Below, piece after piece: positions 1 to 13,254 of a DNA stretch of 64,000 bases. The stretch is from Elioraea tepida (GTDB lineage: Bacteria > Pseudomonadota > Alphaproteobacteria > Acetobacterales > Acetobacteraceae). The notes beneath the pieces were generated by a model. It saw only the letters and a program-made list of their open reading frames with translations, searched no databases and was not told the origin of the DNA. The position numbers were made by a program, and so were the translations under genes. The stretch is from the NCBI RefSeq assembly GCF_019203965.1, contig NZ_CP076448.1:868001-932000 (forward strand), read 5' to 3'. The stretch's first letter is position 1. Every line of letters starts with the position of its first letter.

Positions 1-1
1 C

Positions 2-694
2 GCCAAAGGGTTGGACCGCGTGATCGCCAAGGGCAAGCGGATCGCGGCGCACCTGCTCGAGGCAGCGGTCGAGGATATCGAGTTTGCGAACGGAACGTTC
101 CGCGTGTCGGGAACCGACCGCGCGAAGAGCTTCGCCGAGATCGCGCTCGCGGCCTATGTGCCGCATGACTATCCGCTCGAGTCGCTCGACCCGGGGCTCG
201 AGGAGCAGGCCTATCATGACCCGGTGAACTTCTCCTTCCCCTCGGGCGCGCATGTCTGCGAGGTCGAGGTCGATCCCGAGACCGGCAAGGTGGAGCTCGC
301 CGCCTACACCGCGGTGGACGACGTCGGCACGGTGATCAACCCGATGATCGTCGCGGGCCAGCTCCACGGTGGCATCACCCAGGGTGTGGGCCAGGCGCTG
401 CTCGAGCACTGCGTCTATGACCGCGCGACGGGGCAGATCCTGTCCGGATCGTTCCAGGACTATGCGATGCCGCGGGCCGACGATCTTCCCGCCTACCGCG
501 TCGACACTCATGCCACGCCGTCGACCGACACGCCGATGGGGGTGAAGGGCTGCGGCGAGGTCGGAACGATCGGCGCGCCGGCGGCGGTGATCAACGCCGT
601 GGTTGACGCGCTCTCCGGGTTCGGCGTGAAGCACCTCGACATGCCGGCAAGCCCCGCGCGCGTGTGGGCGGCGATCGCCGCGGCGCGCGCCTAG
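2..694 (+). CDS. Molybdenum hydroxylase large subunit, C-terminal part (partial)
   Basis: This is the C-terminal ~230 residues of a xanthine dehydrogenase/aldehyde oxidase/CO dehydrogenase large (molybdopterin-binding) subunit. The frame is open from base 2, so the gene begins outside the window. Visible family marks are a GQxxGGxxQGxGQAL segment (bases ~358-405) and KGCGEVG (~545-565), whose glutamate corresponds to the catalytic base next to the Mo cofactor. The usual last-domain pattern of A-x-INAVVDAL follows. The family oxidises aldehydes, purines or CO together with FAD and 2Fe-2S subunits, none of which lie downstream. The substrate cannot be told from this fragment. The TAG stop overlaps the convergent neighbour's stop in a CTAG tetranucleotide. 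Confidence 0.9.
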   Translation, partial: AKGLDRVIAKGKRIAAHLLEAAVEDIEFANGTFRVSGTDRAKSFAEIALAAYVPHDYPLESLDPGLEEQAYHDPVNFSFPSGAHVCEVEVDPETGKVELAAYTAVDDVGTVINPMIVAGQLHGGITQGVGQALLEHCVYDRATGQILSGSFQDYAMPRADDLPAYRVDTHATPSTDTPMGVKGCGEVGTIGAPAAVINAVVDALSGFGVKHLDMPASPARVWAAIAAARA

Positions 695-1512
695 GCGCTG
701 AGCGAGAGGACCGCGCGCGTCAGGACACCGTCGGGGCGAACCAGATCGTCGAGGATCGAGAAGTGGTTCGCCCCGGGCACGGGAAGGGTCTCGGCGGCGT
801 TTCCTGCCGCTCTCCAGGCCGAAGCGAAATCGGCCGACTGGCGGCGCAGTTCCGGGAGCTCCTCTTCTCCCCAGGCGATGACGAGGCGTGCACGGCAGGG
901 AGCGATGTGGCGGATCGGGCTCAGCCGTTCCGCTTCCGCGACGTCCATCCGGAGCGCGTCGTTGAGACCGCCTGCCTGGATCGGCGCGAGATCATAGAGG
1001 CCGCTGACGAGAAGCGCGGCATCGACCGCAGGTAGGTCGAGGCAGGAGGCGGCGAGATGCCCCCCGGCAGACCAGCCCGCGAGCACAAGCCTGCGCATCG
1101 GGAAGCCGAGCCGGCGCGCCTTGGCGATGATCCAGGAGACGGCCGCGCGCGCCTCGGCCACCACCTCCGTCATGGTCGCGGCGGGGCAGAGCGTGTAGCC
1201 CGCTAGCGCGACATCGATACCATGCGCGAGCGGGCCGTCGGCCATGCAGGCGAAGCCCTCCTTGGCGTTCCGCTGCCAGTAGCCGCCATGGAAGAAGAGG
1301 AGCAGCGGCGCGTCGGCGGCACCCGAGGGGAAGAGGTCGATCCGGTTTCGCTCGCGCGGGCCATAAGCCTGGTCAAGCACCGCTCCCGGCATCGCCCGTC
1401 GAGCGCCTGAGGCCTCGCGCCAGCGGGCAAGCCACTCCTGGCTGTCGGCGACCGCGCCCATGTTGTTGTAGGCCCGGTCGAGCGTCTCGCGGTCCATCTC
1501 GCGCCAGTGCAT
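691..1512 (-). CDS. Alpha/beta hydrolase (kynurenine formamidase-like esterase)
   Basis: A 273-residue alpha/beta hydrolase. The oxyanion-hole motif HGGYW is at residues ~75-79 and the nucleophile elbow GWSAGGH at ~146-152 (Ser ~148). An ANHFS near the C terminus probably supplies the catalytic His. HGGYW plus GxSAGGH is typical of the arylformamidase/carboxylesterase branch, so the enzyme probably cleaves small amides or esters in the cytoplasm; no other kynurenine-pathway gene is nearby. I chose ATG at 1512 over the longer frame to 1572 because GGAAGG lies just upstream of it and the extra 20 residues look non-native. Monocistronic, tail to tail with the preceding gene. Confidence 0.85.
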   Translation of the reverse strand: MHWREMDRETLDRAYNNMGAVADSQEWLARWREASGARRAMPGAVLDQAYGPRERNRIDLFPSGAADAPLLLFFHGGYWQRNAKEGFACMADGPLAHGIDVALAGYTLCPAATMTEVVAEARAAVSWIIAKARRLGFPMRRLVLAGWSAGGHLAASCLDLPAVDAALLVSGLYDLAPIQAGGLNDALRMDVAEAERLSPIRHIAPCRARLVIAWGEEELPELRRQSADFASAWRAAGNAAETLPVPGANHFSILDDLVRPDGVLTRAVLSLSA

Positions 1513-1600
1513 CGGTCCTTCCCGGAGCGTTGATGAGCATGGCCTCGGCGGCACAAGCACACGGCATGCCACAGAGTGCGCGAACGGCTAAAGTGTGCGC

Positions 1601-2086
1601 ATGGACGCCCTCGCCATCGCCATGCTCGCAGGGTTTCTGCTCGCCTGCTTCCTCGCTGCGAGCACGGCGGCCGTCTATCGGCCGGGGCCGTGGTACGAGT
1701 CGCTGCGCAAGCCCTGGTGGCGGCCGCCGAACTGGCTGTTTCCGCCTGCCTGGGCGGTGCTCTACGTGATGATCGCGACCTCCGGCTGGCTCGTCTGGCG
1801 CGAGCGCGGATTCGTCGGTGCGGCCCTCCCGCTTGCCGTGTGGGGCCTGCAGCTCGTTCTGAATGCGCTCTGGTCGCCGATCTTCTTCGGCCTCAGGCGG
1901 CTCGATCTCGCCTTCTGCGAGCTCGTCCTGTTGTGGCTCTCGATCGCCGCCTGCATCCTCCTCTTCGCGCCGATCAGCGCCGCTTCGGCTTGGCTGATGG
2001 CCCCGTATCTCGCCTGGGTGAGCTTCGCGGGCATGCTCAATTACGCTGTGTGGCAGATGAACCGGCCGCGGAACAGGATCGCATGA
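1601..2086 (+). CDS. tspO: TspO/MBR family membrane protein
   Basis: A 161-residue integral membrane protein of the TspO/peripheral benzodiazepine receptor family, with about five hydrophobic segments. The tryptophan-rich family signature is present near residues 30-55 (WYESLRKPWWRPPNW followed by FPPAWAVLY), as is the NxxWSPIFFG pattern in the middle. Family members bind porphyrins and cholesterol-like ligands and act in tetrapyrrole-linked stress or light signalling in alphaproteobacteria; the role here is inferred. The start is the ATG at 1601; GTG at 1595 is in frame, and neither has a clear Shine-Dalgarno sequence. It stands alone, so its regulation cannot be read. Confidence 0.9.
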   Translation: MDALAIAMLAGFLLACFLAASTAAVYRPGPWYESLRKPWWRPPNWLFPPAWAVLYVMIATSGWLVWRERGFVGAALPLAVWGLQLVLNALWSPIFFGLRRLDLAFCELVLLWLSIAACILLFAPISAASAWLMAPYLAWVSFAGMLNYAVWQMNRPRNRIA

Positions 2087-2104
2087 TCGCGGCTGCGGGC
2101 GCGT

Positions 2105-2968
2105 TCAAGCCGGAGCATCGGCCGGTTTGCGCAAGACGAACAGGGAGCTGAGGATGGCGAGGTCCTCCGGAGCGTAGGCCGCAAAGCGCGGTGCAAGGGG
2201 AAGCGCGCGGAGGTCCTCGAGGCAGCGGGGATCGGGGTCGCCCGACTCGTGCACCACCTCGAACCCCGCTGCGAGGAACATCGCGCGATAGTCGCTGTGC
2301 CGCAGGCGGTTCTGGAACGCCTGCGGGTTGAGCTGGGCGAGGCGCCAGATGAGGCTCTCGTCGCGGTAGCGCAGGAAATCGAGGCGGCTCAGCGAGCGGT
2401 CCGTGTGCTGCCAATGATCGGAATTGTCGATCAGGTGACACATCGCCCCGCCCGGCCTGAGGATCCTGTGAAAGGCCCTCAGGAAGAACGCGAGACTGTG
2501 CTCCGGCACATGTTCGAATGTCGCGCGCGAGATGACGAGGTCGACCGAGGCGTCCGGATGACGGTCAGCATGCCAGGGCACCAGATACTCCGGCGCAAAG
2601 GTGTCGAGCCGTGCGCGAACCTTCTCCTGCGACAGCCCGAGGCTCGATGCCACGTCGTCGATGCGAGCAAGGATGCGCCCTTTTGCGATGTCGATCGTGT
2701 GCTCGTCCATCAAGCGGTCGATATCGGTGAGGATGACCTTGCGGGCGCCCGCAGCGTGGAACAGCATCGGAATGATGGGGTGCCAGCTGGTGCCGAACTC
2801 GAGCACCACCTTCCCGTGCACGTCGATCCCAGCCTCGTTCAGCGCCGCGAGCTGGGACAGGCCGTTGCTCAGGGCGAAGGCATGGTTCGCCTCCGTGTCA
2901 TTGTCCGGCTTAAGCCGTCGCTTCACTGCGCGAAGCCATGGCTTGAAGGGAATGACTGCGCGAACCAA
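2105..2968 (-). CDS. SAM-dependent class I methyltransferase
   Basis: A 287-residue protein with a Rossmann methyltransferase core: motif I VLEFGTSW at ~55-62, an acidic post-motif LTDID, and ISRATFEHVP plus LRPGGAMCHLID typical of the Methyltransf_11 group. The acceptor is not evident. It lies 24 bp downstream of the glycosyltransferase gene and reads the same way, so the pair is probably one transcript that modifies a glycan or glycolipid (inference). The only usable start after the upstream in-frame stop is TTG at 2968, because there is no ATG or GTG before the conserved core. Confidence 0.75.
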   Translation of the reverse strand: MVRAVIPFKPWLRAVKRRLKPDNDTEANHAFALSNGLSQLAALNEAGIDVHGKVVLEFGTSWHPIIPMLFHAAGARKVILTDIDRLMDEHTIDIAKGRILARIDDVASSLGLSQEKVRARLDTFAPEYLVPWHADRHPDASVDLVISRATFEHVPEHSLAFFLRAFHRILRPGGAMCHLIDNSDHWQHTDRSLSRLDFLRYRDESLIWRLAQLNPQAFQNRLRHSDYRAMFLAAGFEVVHESGDPDPRCLEDLRALPLAPRFAAYAPEDLAILSSLFVLRKPADAPA

Positions 2969-2992
2969 CCATCGGGGCGAGGTGCCGGAGCC

Positions 2993-4132
2993 TCATCTGG
3001 CCGCTCCCTCCACGAGCGCGACGATACGACGGGCATTGCCGCTCCAGGTAAGGTCGCGGGCAAGGATTTCCGCCCGAGCAGCGGCGCCGAGGCGGGCGCG
3101 GAGCGCGGCATCCTCGATCAGCCGGGCGATCGCCCGCCACATCGTCTGCGGATCGGCCGGGTCGAACAGAAGCGCGGTTTCACCGTCGCGCAGAACCTCG
3201 CGGATGTTCGGCTGATCCGGCGCGACGATCGCGCGTCCCGCGGCCATATACTCGAACACCTTGAGCGGCGAGGCATAAGCGACGGAAGCGGGCTGAAGCG
3301 CGATGTCGAAGCCGGCGACGTGCTGGGGGATCGCCTCGCGCGGCGCAAGCCCCGTGAACACGACGCGGTCGGCGATGCCGAGCCGTGCCGCGAGCGCCTC
3401 GAGCCCGGGGCGCGCGGGCCCCTCCCCGACCACCTTGAGCAGGATCCGTGCCGGGCCAGGATACGCCGCGATCGCCTCGATCACACGATCAAGCCCGTGC
3501 CAGTCACGTACGAAGCCGACGAAGCCGAGCACGAGTTCGGGAGCGCCGGCCGGAGCCTGGCGCGCGGCAAGCGCTTCCGTGAAGGCCTCGAGATCGATGC
3601 CGTTGGGGATCACTCGGATCCGGTCCGGCTCAACCCCGGCCGAACGCAGATAGCCGGCCAGAACCTCGGTCACCGGCAGCGCCCAGGTCGCGCTGCGCCA
3701 GACGAAGCGCTCGGCCCAGCGGGCGAGCGGCTTCAGCGCAAGGCCGCCGAAGCGCGAGCGTTCCTCGACGAGCGGAGCGTTGACCTCGAGCAGGAGCGGC
3801 AGACCGCGTCGCCGCGCCACCAGGGCGCCGGCAAGGTGAAACAGGTTGTAGCGCTCATAGATCACGTCCGGCCGGAAGCCCGCCGCAGCCCTGTCGAGCC
3901 GCAGCGTGGCCGGAACGGCATAGGCAAGTTCGAGGAGTTCGGTGACGAACCCGGGCAGGCTTCGGCGCAGCCACGACACCCAGCCGCTCCTGCCGAACTC
4001 CGCCTTGGCATAGGCCGACGGCCCGACCAGCAGCACCTCATGCCCCTGCGCCCGGAAGGCCGAGACGAGGCTGTCGAGATGCACGGCCTGGCCGTCGCGC
4101 GACTGGATCCGGTGGCTGTAGAGGATCCTCAT
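2993..4132 (-). CDS. Glycosyltransferase family 4 (GT-B fold)
   Basis: A 379-residue GT4-type glycosyltransferase. The N-terminal half starts with MRILYSHRIQSRDGQAVH. The C-terminal half carries IRVIPNGID, a conserved feature of the nucleotide-sugar domain, and the EX7E-like region FEYMAAGRAIVAPDQPNIREVL. Family members transfer a sugar from a nucleotide donor to polysaccharide or lipid acceptors with retention of configuration; donor and acceptor are unknown here. ATG at 4132 opens the domain directly, and a longer frame to 4189 adds only a non-conserved leader. The methyltransferase follows 24 bp later. The 161 bp up to proB shows nothing recognisable apart from presumed promoter sequence. 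Confidence 0.85.
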   Translation of the reverse strand: MRILYSHRIQSRDGQAVHLDSLVSAFRAQGHEVLLVGPSAYAKAEFGRSGWVSWLRRSLPGFVTELLELAYAVPATLRLDRAAAGFRPDVIYERYNLFHLAGALVARRRGLPLLLEVNAPLVEERSRFGGLALKPLARWAERFVWRSATWALPVTEVLAGYLRSAGVEPDRIRVIPNGIDLEAFTEALAARQAPAGAPELVLGFVGFVRDWHGLDRVIEAIAAYPGPARILLKVVGEGPARPGLEALAARLGIADRVVFTGLAPREAIPQHVAGFDIALQPASVAYASPLKVFEYMAAGRAIVAPDQPNIREVLRDGETALLFDPADPQTMWRAIARLIEDAALRARLGAAARAEILARDLTWSGNARRIVALVEGAAR

Positions 4133-4293
4133 CGGGCAGGGCCCCGGGCCGGAGCGACGCATCGCACTGTCATCCGCACCCCCTGGCACGTGATCGAGCG
4201 GAGGCCGTCACCCTGCGCCTCGACCTGTTCGCAGGCGGTTAATCGCTGCCCGGGCCAACGCCGCCTCGCGGCCTGCGGCGCCCTGGCAGACCG

Positions 4294-6455
<2,162 letters not shown>

Positions 6456-6481
6456 TCACCGCGCCCCAGGGCCGCTTCCGC

Positions 6482-6751
6482 CTATTCCGCCGCAGCCGGC
6501 AGGGGCACGACGCTCACATGCACGCGGTTGTCGCGCTTGCGCTCGAAGCGCACGCGGCCATCCACAAGCGCGAACAGCGTATGGTCGCGCCCGAGGCCGA
6601 CATTGCGGCCGGGCTTCATCTTCGTGCCGCGCTGGCGGACGATGATGTTGCCCGCGATCGCGAGCTCGCCACCGAAGAGCTTGACGCCGAGCCGCCGGCC
6701 GACGCTGTCTCGGCCGTTGCGCGAGGAGCCGCCCGCCTTCTTGTGTGCCAT
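6482..6751 (-). CDS. rpmA: 50S ribosomal protein L27
   Basis: L27, 89 residues, located near the peptidyl-transferase centre. The N terminus begins [16 protein letters not shown] and continues into [11 protein letters not shown], the canonical L27 sequence; there is no Firmicute-type cleavable leader. It follows rplU by 10 bp and is surely co-transcribed with it. A terminator hairpin lies downstream. Confidence 0.98.
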   Translation of the reverse strand: MAHKKAGGSSRNGRDSVGRRLGVKLFGGELAIAGNIIVRQRGTKMKPGRNVGLGRDHTLFALVDGRVRFERKRDNRVHVSVVPLPAAAE

Positions 6752-6761
6752 CGGTCCCTCC

Positions 6762-7073
6762 TCAGGCCTTGATCTCGCCGATCCGCAGAACCGTCAGATG
6801 GCTGCGGAAGCCGCGGCGCCGGCGCGAGTTCTTCCGCCGACGCTTCTTGAACACGATCAGCTTCTCGCCGCGCTTCTGCTCAAGCACGGTCGCCGCCACC
6901 GATGCCCCCGGCACGGTCGGTGAGCCGATCGTCACCCCGCCCTCGGCCCCGACCATCAGCACGTCGGTGAAGGTGACGGTCGCCCCCGGCTCGGCCTCGA
7001 GCCTGTCGACGGTGAGCACGGCGTTCTGCGTCACGCGGTACTGCTTCCCGCCGGTGCGGATCACGGCATACAT
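6762..7073 (-). CDS. rplU: 50S ribosomal protein L21
   Basis: L21, 103 residues, starting [14 protein letters not shown] and containing the [16 protein letters not shown] basic segment near residues 78-93 that contacts 23S rRNA. It is the first gene of the rplU-rpmA transcript. The 134-bp region to the divergent gene at 7208 should contain the promoter; I cannot mark it with confidence. Confidence 0.98.
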   Translation of the reverse strand: MYAVIRTGGKQYRVTQNAVLTVDRLEAEPGATVTFTDVLMVGAEGGVTIGSPTVPGASVAATVLEQKRGEKLIVFKKRRRKNSRRRRGFRSHLTVLRIGEIKA

Positions 7074-7207
7074 GTTTCGCTTCCTGCCTTCGCGCCCGAG
7101 TGGCGCAACACGCTCCGCGCGGCGGCCAGAGGCCCCGCGGGAGAGCGCGAGATACGCTCCCCCGCCCCGGAAGTCAACGCCATGGGCGGCAGGGCCGGCG
7201 TCCCCAT

Positions 7208-7762
7208 ATGCCGAGGGACATGGAGGCAGATGGCCATACTTTCGCGGAGACGACCGCGGCCGGCGCCGAGGCGCTCGCGGCCGCGCTTGACGCGGCCGGC
7301 TCGGTCACCGCCGGCCTCCTTTCCTGGTGCGAGGCGCGGGGCATCGGCTCCGGCCCGATCCGGGTGCTCGCCTGCGCAGAGGGCGCTCCGCCCAAGGAGC
7401 TCGCCTGTCTGCTCGGTGCCGCCGGCACGGCCGAGCCTCTTTCGCTGCGACGCGTCGTGCTCGGCCGCGGCGGCATCGCTCTCGCCGAGGCCGAGAACCT
7501 CCACCTTCCCGCGCGCCTGCCCGAACCGATGCGGCAGGCGCTTGCCAAGAGCGACCGCCCTTTCGGCGAGGTGGCTGCCCCGCTCGGCCTCCGCCGCCGC
7601 ACGCTCGAGCGCCGCAGCGGCGCAGCAGCCGGCCCGGGGGCCGTTCTCGCGCAGACGGCGCTCGTTTTTTCCGCTGACGGAACCGTTCTCGCGGCCGTCC
7701 GGGAACGTTTCCTTGCCGTCCTGCTCGGGCCTCGCGCGGCGGGGAGCCTCAAGCGCGCCTAG
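7208..7762 (+). CDS. Chorismate lyase-like (UbiC/UTRA-fold) protein
   Basis: A 184-residue protein whose middle ([22 protein letters not shown], then PEPMRQAL, then [17 protein letters not shown]) follows the strand order of chorismate-pyruvate lyase: an RxVxL strand, a carrying strand and the G-x-F/L-x-R element. UbiC makes 4-hydroxybenzoate for ubiquinone. Overall similarity is weak and no catalytic residue can be asserted, so a UTRA-like ligand-binding fold is an alternative. The start may be ATG 7208 or ATG 7220. It is divergent from rplU and convergent with thiD, sharing a CTAG overlap of stops (7759-7762). Confidence 0.6.
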   Translation: MPRDMEADGHTFAETTAAGAEALAAALDAAGSVTAGLLSWCEARGIGSGPIRVLACAEGAPPKELACLLGAAGTAEPLSLRRVVLGRGGIALAEAENLHLPARLPEPMRQALAKSDRPFGEVAAPLGLRRRTLERRSGAAAGPGAVLAQTALVFSADGTVLAAVRERFLAVLLGPRAAGSLKRA

Positions 7763-8580
7763 CGCCGCGACAACGCGGCCACGCGGGCGGGGTCGACCGT
7801 CACAGCGTGGTCGAGCGGGCCGTGGCCGCGGCCATAGCCGGGGGCGGAGGCCATCGCGAGCAGAACGTAGTGGCGTGCACGGATGACGGACTCGCGCAGG
7901 GACATCCCCTGCGCGAGCCCGGCTGCGATGGCCGAGGCGAGCGTGCAGCCCGTGCCATGGGTGTGGCGCGTCTCGAGGCGGGGGCTCTCGAAGGCCTCGA
8001 TGCCCTCGGCGGTCGCGAGCAGGTCGGTCACCCGCTCTCCCGGCAGATGCCCGCCCTTGAGCAGAACCGCGCGCGCGCCGCGCCCGAGCAGCTCCTCCGC
8101 CACGCGGCGCATGTCGGCGACATCGAGGATCGCCGCGCCGACGAGCGCCTCCGCTTCCGGAACGTTCGGGGTGATCACCGAGGCAAGCGGGATGAGGAGC
8201 CGTATGAGCGCCTCGACCGCGCTCTCCTCGAGCAGGCGGTGCCCGCCCTTCGCGACCATCACCGGATCGACGACCACGGGGATACCCGGCAGGCGCAGCG
8301 TGATCTCCTCCGCCACCGCTTCGATCACCGCGGCGTCATGCAGCATGCCGGTCTTCACGGAATCGACGCCGAGGTCGGCGATCACCACGCCCATCTGCTC
8401 GCGGATGAAGGCGGGCGGCACCGGGAACACCCCCTCCACCCCTTCGGTGTTCTGCGCCGTGAGCGCCGTCACCGCCGTCATGGCGAAAGCGCCGAGCGCC
8501 GTCACCGCCTTGATGTCGGCCTGGATCCCTGCCCCGCCCCCCGAGTCGGAGCCGGCGACGATCAGAACGCGCCCCTGCAT
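7759..8580 (-). CDS. thiD: Hydroxymethylpyrimidine/phosphomethylpyrimidine kinase
   Basis: ThiD phosphorylates HMP and then HMP-P in thiamine synthesis. The 273-residue ribokinase-fold protein shows the substrate loop AGSDSGGGAGIQADIKA near the N terminus, DPVMVAKGGH in the centre, and the anion-hole motif THGTGCTLASAIA near residue 215 with its catalytic Asp position occupied by Cys-Thr context as in other ThiD. ATG at 8580 begins the domain directly. It sits 8 bp after glmM, which suggests co-transcription. thiE lies 18 kb away on the other strand. Confidence 0.95.
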   Translation of the reverse strand: MQGRVLIVAGSDSGGGAGIQADIKAVTALGAFAMTAVTALTAQNTEGVEGVFPVPPAFIREQMGVVIADLGVDSVKTGMLHDAAVIEAVAEEITLRLPGIPVVVDPVMVAKGGHRLLEESAVEALIRLLIPLASVITPNVPEAEALVGAAILDVADMRRVAEELLGRGARAVLLKGGHLPGERVTDLLATAEGIEAFESPRLETRHTHGTGCTLASAIAAGLAQGMSLRESVIRARHYVLLAMASAPGYGRGHGPLDHAVTVDPARVAALSRR

Positions 8581-8588
8581 ACGCCCCG

Positions 8589-9998
8589 TCACTCCGCGGC
8601 GGCGGCGGCCGAGGCATGCCGCTCGATCACGGCGGCGAGCTCGTCCACCACGCGGGCGACCAGCGACTCGTCCTCGCCTTCGGCCATCACGCGGATCACC
8701 GGCTCGGTGCCGGATTTGCGGATCAGGAGCCGCCCCGTGCGGGCGAGCGCCGCCTCGGCGTCGGCGATCGCCTCTCTGACCGGCGCCGCGGCGAGCGGCG
8801 ACGCGCCCTGGAAGCGCACGTTGCGCAGACGCTGCGGCAGCGGTGTGAACTGCCGGCACACCTCCGAGGCCGGGCGGCCGGAGGCAACCACGGCGGCGAG
8901 CGCCTGGAGCGCGGCGATCAGCCCGTCCCCTGTCGTTGCGAAGTCGGAGAGGATCATGTGGCCCGACTGCTCGCCGCCGACATTGAAGCCTTTCGCGCGC
9001 ATCAGCTCGGCGACGTAGCGGTCACCCACCTGGGTGCGATGCAGAGTGAGCCCGCGCGCGGCGAGGAAGCGCTCGAGGCCCATGTTGCTCATCACGGTGG
9101 CGACCACGCCGCCGCCCGCGAGCTTCCCCTCCTCGGCCCAGCGTGCGGCGATGAGCGCGAGCAGCTGGTCGCCGTCGATCACCGCCCCGGTCTCGTCGGC
9201 GAGGATCAGACGGTCGGCGTCGCCATCGAGAGCGATGCCGAGCTGGGCGCGGTGCTCGAGCACGGCTGAGCGCATCGTCTCGGGCCTGGTCGAGCCGCAG
9301 CCCTCGTTGATGTTGAACCCGTCCGGAGAGACGCCGAGGCGGACCACCTCGGCGCCGAGCTCGGCGAGAACGGTCGGTGCGACGCGGTAGGCGGCGCCGT
9401 TGGCGCAGTCGATCACCACCTTGAGCCCGTCGAGGGTGAGCCCGCGCGGGAACGAGGCCTTGGCCGTTTCGATGTAGCGGCCGGCGGCGTCTTCGATCCG
9501 TCGCGCACGGCCGAGATCGCGCGGGTCGGCGAGGCGGTCGGGCAGGGCCGAATCGTCCATCATCGCCTCGATCTCGAGCTCCATCTCGTCGGAGAGCTTC
9601 CACCCGTCCGGCCCGAACAGCTTGATGCCGTTGTCCTCGAACCCGTTGTGGCTCGCGGAGACCATCACCCCGAGATCGGCCCGCATCGAGCGCGTGAGCA
9701 TGGCGATCGCCGGTGTGGGCAGCGGCCCGACCAGGATCACGTCGAGCCCGACGGAAACGAACCCTGCCGTGAGCGCCGGCTCGATCATGTAGCCGGAGAG
9801 CCGCGTGTCCTTGCCGATCACGACGAGCGGCCGGTGCCCGCGCTTTGCGGTGCGCTTGAACAGAAGCCCCGCCGCCTGGCCAAGCCGCAGGCCCACGCCC
9901 GCTGTCATCGGCGGCGAATTCGCCTTGCCGCGGATCCCATCGGTGCCGAAGAGCTTGCGCCGGCGCGTACCGGAACGCTGCGTCGTGGCGGCGTCCAT
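8589..9998 (-). CDS. glmM: Phosphoglucosamine mutase
   Basis: GlmM interconverts glucosamine-6-P and glucosamine-1-P for UDP-GlcNAc, hence peptidoglycan and LPS. The protein is 469 residues, slightly longer than the usual ~450 because of a basic leader before [10 protein letters not shown]. Active-site loop [14 protein letters not shown] at ~113-126 carries the phosphoserine (~116), the metal loop DGDADR is near residue 260, and the GEQSGH sugar loop and [14 protein letters not shown] phosphate loop follow. It lies upstream of thiD and 42 bp downstream of folP, a common alphaproteobacterial order. Confidence 0.97.
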   Translation of the reverse strand: MDAATTQRSGTRRRKLFGTDGIRGKANSPPMTAGVGLRLGQAAGLLFKRTAKRGHRPLVVIGKDTRLSGYMIEPALTAGFVSVGLDVILVGPLPTPAIAMLTRSMRADLGVMVSASHNGFEDNGIKLFGPDGWKLSDEMELEIEAMMDDSALPDRLADPRDLGRARRIEDAAGRYIETAKASFPRGLTLDGLKVVIDCANGAAYRVAPTVLAELGAEVVRLGVSPDGFNINEGCGSTRPETMRSAVLEHRAQLGIALDGDADRLILADETGAVIDGDQLLALIAARWAEEGKLAGGGVVATVMSNMGLERFLAARGLTLHRTQVGDRYVAELMRAKGFNVGGEQSGHMILSDFATTGDGLIAALQALAAVVASGRPASEVCRQFTPLPQRLRNVRFQGASPLAAAPVREAIADAEAALARTGRLLIRKSGTEPVIRVMAEGEDESLVARVVDELAAVIERHASAAAAAE

Positions 9999-10040
9999 GC
10001 TATTCCCCAGGTCTGCCTGAACGGTGCCCGTTCCTGGCGC

Positions 10041-10937
10041 CTATCCTACCGCCGGGACGTTAACCCGATCCATCCGTGCGACCGTGTGATCACGCGCACA
10101 GGCGATCGCATGCCAGATCGCGAGCGCCTGGACGGTCTCCCGCACGTCATGCACCCGCAGGATCGACGCGCCTGCCGCCACGGCGGCAAGCCCGGCCGCG
10201 AGGCTTCCCGGAAGGCGTCGTGTCGGGTCCGGCTCAGCGCCGTAGTGGCCGATGAAGCTCTTGCGCGAGACGCCGACGAGCAGCCGGCAGCCGAGGCTGT
10301 GGAGGAGCGGGAGGCGCGCGAGCAGGACGAGGTTCTGCGCGGGTGTCTTGGCGAAGCCGATGCCTGGGTCGAGAACGACCCGCTCGCGCGCCACCCCGGC
10401 CGCGAGCGCAGCCTCGAGACGATCGGCGAGCTCCTCGGCGACGTCGAGCACGACCTCGCGATAGGTGGTGAGGCCGCGCATCGTCGCGGGCGTGCCGCGC
10501 ATGTGCATCAGGATCACCGGGCAGCGGGCGGCGGCGACCACGCGCGCGGCCTCCGGGTCGTGCGCAAGGCCGGAGACGTCGTTGATGATCGACGCCCCCG
10601 CTTCGAGCGCGGCCGCCATGGTTGAGGCGTTGCGCGTATCGACGCTCACCGGCCCGCCGCGGGCGAGGGCCCGCACCACCGGCAGGATTCGCCTCTGTTC
10701 AACCTCGGGCGGCACCGGCTCCGCGCCCGGGCGCGTGCTCTCCCCACCGACGTCGAGGATATCGGCGCCGGCCGCGCGCATCGCCTCGCCTTCGGCGATC
10801 GCCGCCTCTGCCGCGAGGAAGAGCCCGCCATCGGAGAAACTGTCGGGCGTGACGTTGATCACGCCCATCACCAGGGGCCGTTCGGCGGGAAGGCCGGGAA
10901 GCAGCGGCGCGCGTTCGGCCGCGATCGCCTCGAGCAA
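10041..10937 (-). CDS. folP: Dihydropteroate synthase (N terminus probably longer)
   Basis: FolP joins pABA and dihydropterin pyrophosphate in folate synthesis. The TIM-barrel marks are all present: VINVTPDSFSDGG, DVGGESTRPGAE, INDVSG, DPGIGFAKT and VGVSRKSF. The listed start is TTG at 10937, the first conventional start codon in frame. The frame stays open back to the ftsH stop (11145-11147) and encodes a plausible N-terminal region (LVEPIGL ... GGTWLAFRHARLW) of the sort I expect in acetic-acid-bacterial FolP. The real start may therefore be a CTG near 11117, with GCGGAG about 9 nt upstream. folP is in the same frame as ftsH. Confidence 0.9.
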   Translation of the reverse strand: MLEAIAAERAPLLPGLPAERPLVMGVINVTPDSFSDGGLFLAAEAAIAEGEAMRAAGADILDVGGESTRPGAEPVPPEVEQRRILPVVRALARGGPVSVDTRNASTMAAALEAGASIINDVSGLAHDPEAARVVAAARCPVILMHMRGTPATMRGLTTYREVVLDVAEELADRLEAALAAGVARERVVLDPGIGFAKTPAQNLVLLARLPLLHSLGCRLLVGVSRKSFIGHYGAEPDPTRRLPGSLAAGLAAVAAGASILRVHDVRETVQALAIWHAIACARDHTVARMDRVNVPAVG

Positions 10938-11144
10938 GGGGATGGCCTCGGCCGGGGGGGCGGCGACGTCGAACTCGGAGACCGAGTCGAACCCGCCATC
11001 GCGCGTCCAGAGGCGCGCGTGACGGAAGGCGAGCCAGGTTCCGCCGACCGGGACCGCGCCCTCAGGCGCAAGGTCCCGCGGGCAGAGACCGATCGGCTCG
11101 ACGAGGTGCCGCGTCAGGGCGAGAGACTCCGCGGCGAGATCACC

Positions 11145-13079
<1,935 letters not shown>

Positions 13080-13254
13080 GCGCGTGCTCTCTCCTCAAGC
13101 CTCCCGCCGGCCGGCATGCCCGGCCGAAGCGGGTGGGCGCTCCGCCCATCTCCGCCGGGCCACGCCCGGTCGACACCGTGGAAGATGGTGCGGCGACGGA
13201 CGCCTCCAATCCCTCCGGCGCGGCGCCGAGGGCGCGAACGCGTTCCCACGCGCA